A stretch of 64,000 nt of DNA, from the NCBI GenBank assembly GCA_947090765.1, contig OX352322.1:2525501-2589500 (forward strand). Reading direction: 5' to 3'. The notes under the pieces are model-generated. The model ran no database searches. It was given only the letters and a program-made list of their open reading frames with translations, and had not been told where the DNA came from. Within the stretch, counting starts at the first letter, position 1. The number at the start of each line of letters is the position of its first letter. Shown piece after piece: positions 61,296 through 64,000 of this stretch. This stretch comes from Pseudomonas sp. MM223. GTDB taxonomy: Bacteria > Pseudomonadota > Gammaproteobacteria > Pseudomonadales > Pseudomonadaceae. Both the position numbers and the translations under genes were made by a program.

Positions 61296-62306
61296 ATGCG
61301 CGATAGCGATTCGGTCGCCGTGTACTTTCTCAATGCCATGCTCCACGCCCTGCGCGATAGCCCAGCCGAGCGTGATGCACAGTTGCGCGCGGTGGGCATC
61401 GCCCCGCAACTGCTTGAACAACCCCAGGCGCGGGTACCGGCCAAGGCCTTTGCCGAGCTGTGGCTGGCACAGATCCAGCGCCTGGACGACGAATTTTTCC
61501 GCCTCGACAGCCATGGCATGCCGCTGGGCAGTTTTGCCCTGATCTGCCGCGGCCTGATCCTTGAAACGAACCTGGAAAAGGCCTTGCGCCAGTGCCTGGG
61601 TGGCTTTGGCCTGTTCCTGCGCGACCTGCGCGGCAGCCTGACGGTGCGCGGTGGGCGCGCGCTGATCAGCGTGCAGTCGAGCATTGCCGACCCGCTGACC
61701 CGGGTGTATGCCGAAGAAACCTTCCTGGTGCTGATGATCGGCATGTTGTGCTGGCTGGCCGGGCGGCGAATCGCCATCGACCGTACCGAGCTGGCGGTGC
61801 CGCGCCCGGCCCAGGAAGACGACCTGTTGCTGTGGGGGCCGGACTTGCGCCTGGGCAGCGGGCGCACCGAGGTGGAGTTCGACAGCGCCTACCTGCGCCT
61901 GCCCGTGGTACAGAACCTGGCCACCCTGAAAACCTTCTTGCGCAGTGCGCCGCAGGGGTTGGTGATCCGGTTTCGCAACCAGAACGGGCTGGTGGCCGAG
62001 GTATACCGGCACTTGCGCGCCCGGCACTATGGGCAGTGGCCGACACTGGCGGCGCTGGCGCAGCAGCAGGGGATCAGTGCCAGTACGTTCCGCCGGCAGC
62101 TGGAGCGGGAAGGGCGGTCGTACCAGCAGATCAAGGATGAAGTGCGCCGGGCGATGGCCTTCGAGCGGTTGCGCGAGGGGGTGTTGAGCATTGCCGAGAT
62201 AGCCGAGCAGGCCGGGTTTCAGGAGCCCAGTGCGTTTCACCGGGCGTTCAAGAAGTGGACCGGGCAGAGCCCCGGCAGCTATCGGGCGCGGTTGGCCGGG
62301 CGTTAG
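61296..62306 (+). CDS. AraC family transcriptional regulator
   Basis: The 336-residue regulator has an N-terminal Arabinose_bd-type ligand domain (PLGSFALICRGLILETNLEKAL motif split near residue 76) and a C-terminal double HTH (GISASTFRRQLEREG near 255; IAEIAEQAGFQEPSAFHRAFKKW near 295). It is divergent from the thiolase gene across a 167-base gap, so the thiolase/dehydrogenase pair is the first candidate target. Confidence 0.92.
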   Translation: MRDSDSVAVYFLNAMLHALRDSPAERDAQLRAVGIAPQLLEQPQARVPAKAFAELWLAQIQRLDDEFFRLDSHGMPLGSFALICRGLILETNLEKALRQCLGGFGLFLRDLRGSLTVRGGRALISVQSSIADPLTRVYAEETFLVLMIGMLCWLAGRRIAIDRTELAVPRPAQEDDLLLWGPDLRLGSGRTEVEFDSAYLRLPVVQNLATLKTFLRSAPQGLVIRFRNQNGLVAEVYRHLRARHYGQWPTLAALAQQQGISASTFRRQLEREGRSYQQIKDEVRRAMAFERLREGVLSIAEIAEQAGFQEPSAFHRAFKKWTGQSPGSYRARLAGR

Positions 62307-62320
62307 TTGCTACCTGTACT

Positions 62321-62413
62321 GGCCCAATCGCCGGTAAGCCAGCTCCCACAAGTCCGCCACAGCATTCGAGCCCTGTGAGGTACCTGTGGGAGCTGGCTTG
62401 CCGGCGATTGGGC
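62321..62413. repeat. REP pair (inverted)
   Basis: GGCCCAATCGCCGGTAAGCC and the near-complementary GGCTTGCCGGCGATTGGGCC border a spacer between convergent genes. Confidence 0.85.
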
Positions 62414-62436
62414 CGATACAGGCAATCAAAGCATGA

Positions 62437-62874
62437 TCAGGCCGGCACCATGGCAAACCCGACCCCAAAGCGGTTCCAGGCATTGATGGTGGCAATCGCC
62501 AGGGTCAGGTTGGCCACTTCGGCCGGTTCGAAGTGCTCCTGCAAGGCTTCGTACTCCCCCTGCGGTGCCCCACGCTCTGGCAGGCGGGTCAGGCTCTCGA
62601 CCCAGGCCAGCGCCGCACGTTCACGCGGGGTGAAGTAAGCGGTTTCGCGCCACACGCTCAAGGTCTGCAAACGTGCTTCGGTCTCACCGGCCTTGCGTGC
62701 ATCGTTGGCGTGCAGGTTGACGCAATAGGCGCAGCCGTTGATCTGCGAAGCCCGCAGGCGCACCAGCTCCAGCAGGGAACTCTCCAGGCCGCTCTTGGCC
62801 AGGGCCTGTTCCAGGCCGACCATGGCCTTGTAGGCTTCCGGGGCGTGCTTGGCCCATTCGATACGGTTGTGCAT
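62437..62874 (-). CDS. AhpD-like carboxymuconolactone decarboxylase family protein
   Basis: The 145-residue protein has the AhpD redox motif CAYCVNLHA near residue 49 (CxxC with the conserved His), LELVRLRASQINGC just before it and LTLAIATINAWNRFGVGF at the C-terminus. Members are peroxidase-like or alkylhydroperoxidase partners. GGAGACAG precedes the ATG at 62874. Confidence 0.88.
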   Translation of the reverse strand: MHNRIEWAKHAPEAYKAMVGLEQALAKSGLESSLLELVRLRASQINGCAYCVNLHANDARKAGETEARLQTLSVWRETAYFTPRERAALAWVESLTRLPERGAPQGEYEALQEHFEPAEVANLTLAIATINAWNRFGVGFAMVPA

Positions 62875-63088
62875 GGCTGTCTCCAAAGGATGCGGGGTGG
62901 GAATGGCGCTACTGTAGCGCTGCCCATTGGTCTCCCCGATAGCCAATTGCGCACATAAGCGGGAGGCCAATCGTGCATTCAGGTGGCCACTGACAAGCAT
63001 CCAATCTCTTCATTTCTGCCAGGCCTGCCCAGCCGGGATAATGGCGGGGTCCTGCTACCTGAGAACCGATGCACAATGAGAGCCTGCT

Positions 63089-64000
63089 TTGAACCTGTTG
63101 CTGGTGATCCTGCTGGCGCTGAACCTGCGGCCGATCCTGACCAGTATCGGCCCGTTACTCGAACCCATGCGCGCCAGCACCGGCCTGGGCTACCAACAGG
63201 CAGCCCTGCTGACGGCGTTGCCAGTACTGTGCATGGGCCTGGTGCCGTTGCTGCAACCGTGGCTGCGGCGCTGGATCAGCGAGCATGGCGGCATGCTCGG
63301 TGGCCTGGTGGCGATTGCCCTGGCCTGCCTGTGGCGCCTGCAACTGGACAGCGCCTGGGCGTTGATTGCCAGTGCCGTGGTCGCCGGCTTGGGGGTGGCG
63401 GTGGTGCAGGGCATGATGCCGGGGCTGGTCAACCGCTGGTTCCCAGGCCGCCTGGCGGGGGCGATGGGGCTGTATTCGGCGGCGTTGATGAGTGGCGGCG
63501 GCATGGCGGCCGTGCTTGGGCCGCATATCAGCGGCCACTTCGGCCACTGGCAGGTGGGCCTGGGCCTGTGGGCCATCCCGGCACTGCTGGCGCTGCTGGC
63601 CTGGGCCGTACTGCGGCCTCGGCACGGCGTGCCAACGCTGGCCGGGGCCGCTGGCGGGCACTGGTTCAGCACGCGCCGGGCCTGGTTGCTGGCGTTGTAC
63701 TTCGGCCTGATCAATGGCGGCTACACCAGCATGGTGGCCTGGCTGCCGGCGTACCATATCGAGCACGGCGGTAGCGCCCAAGGCGGCGCAGACCTGGTTG
63801 GCCTGATGACAGTCTTCCAGGTGGCCGGCGCCCTGGGGTTGCCGCTGTTGCTGCGGCGTTGGGCTGACCGCCGCCCAGGCCTGTGGTTGGCACTGGCGAT
63901 TCAGTTGGCCGGTTTCCTCGGCCTGCTGCTGGCGCCTACGCAGGCGGCGGGGCTGTGGGTGGCGATGATCGGTTTTGGCCTGGGTGCCTGCTTCAGCCAG
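63089..64000 (+). CDS. MFS transporter, CynX/NimT type (3' end outside window)
   Basis: At least 304 codons encode a major facilitator protein of the cyanate/nitroimidazole type (LNLRPILTSIGPLLEPMR at the first helix, LVNRWFPGRLAGAMGLYSA near residue 115, IGFGLGACFSQ at the window edge) with eight or more helices. The frame begins with TTG at 63089. An ATG at 63069 (MHNESL) is the natural start but reaches TGA 8 codons on; adding one C to CTGCTTTG (giving CTGCCTTTG) would join them. The start is therefore uncertain. Confidence 0.82.
   Translation, partial: MNLLLVILLALNLRPILTSIGPLLEPMRASTGLGYQQAALLTALPVLCMGLVPLLQPWLRRWISEHGGMLGGLVAIALACLWRLQLDSAWALIASAVVAGLGVAVVQGMMPGLVNRWFPGRLAGAMGLYSAALMSGGGMAAVLGPHISGHFGHWQVGLGLWAIPALLALLAWAVLRPRHGVPTLAGAAGGHWFSTRRAWLLALYFGLINGGYTSMVAWLPAYHIEHGGSAQGGADLVGLMTVFQVAGALGLPLLLRRWADRRPGLWLALAIQLAGFLGLLLAPTQAAGLWVAMIGFGLGACFSQ

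Noticed and set aside
62983..63774. A plus-strand frame of about 260 codons
   Set aside because: It overlaps the MFS transporter in a different frame and is Gly/Ala/Arg-rich without any family pattern; the MFS frame has clear membrane helices.
1..64000. CRISPR arrays, insertion sequences, integrases, rRNA or tRNA genes
   Set aside because: No regular direct repeats with unique spacers, no transposase or integrase motifs, and no cloverleaf or rRNA sequence recognised on either strand by reading; a tRNA or covariance search was not possible.

Overview
This window reads as the chromosome of a fluorescent pseudomonad of the Pseudomonas putida group. The evidence is high GC content, eleven P. putida-type REP palindromes between genes, an OprD-family porin, an MvaT/MvaU-type H-NS protein, and a pyoverdine block (pvdA, fpvGHJK-fpvCDEF, thioesterase, mbtH) in the order known from P. 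aeruginosa. I see no rRNA, tRNA, CRISPR array, transposase or replication origin.

Layout. 1-7.2 kb: a membrane-protein fragment, a TerC/Alx-type protein, a PstS-like/OmpA fusion and a polyamine-type ABC transporter whose binding-protein gene is frameshifted. 7.4-11.9 kb: a ribB-type gene with a degenerate second domain, a DUF1330 gene, a pirin, a secreted esterase and a LysR regulator. 12-17 kb: a six-gene operon (NTF2-like protein, SDR, FAD oxidoreductase, DUF1365, cyclopropane-synthase-like methyltransferase, DUF2878) behind two copies of a LitR/PplR-type light-response operator. 17-24 kb: the one-carbon operon purU-folD-soxBDAG, with soxB frameshifted. 24.7-29.7 kb: a type VI secretion cargo module (DUF4123 adaptor, VasX-like toxin broken by three single-base indels, DUF6708 immunity protein) with a lower-GC tail. 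29.8-40.3 kb: pyoverdine genes, including two good PvdS (iron-starvation sigma) boxes. 40.4-45.5 kb: an FlxA-like gene, a PBP7 endopeptidase, then a small domesticated-phage regulatory island: CI/S24 repressor, DUF1654 gene, holin-like gene and a PL7 alginate lyase, linked by a shared operator TTTAGC-N5-GCTAAA. 45.5-51.2 kb: small proteins, an AroE homologue, gloA, an MvaT-type gene, an OprD porin and cobF. 51.3-58.4 kb: a signalling cluster of stand-alone receivers, two hybrid kinases, CheR and CheB with no chemoreceptor or CheA. 58.5-64 kb: TetR (frameshifted), 3-hydroxyacyl-CoA dehydrogenase, thiolase, AraC regulator, AhpD-like protein and the start of an MFS transporter.

The genes form several physiological units: polyamine/flavin, light or singlet-oxygen response lipid modification, sarcosine demethylation with H4-folate recycling, interbacterial killing, siderophore-iron handling and fatty-acid/ketone metabolism.

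One cross-cutting observation needs caution. Every clear reading-frame break in the window (seven indels in five genes) can be explained by gain or loss of one C in a G-C(C)-T context on one strand or the other. This points to a systematic sequencing error or a motif-specific hotspot rather than ordinary gene decay, so the broken genes may be intact in the organism.
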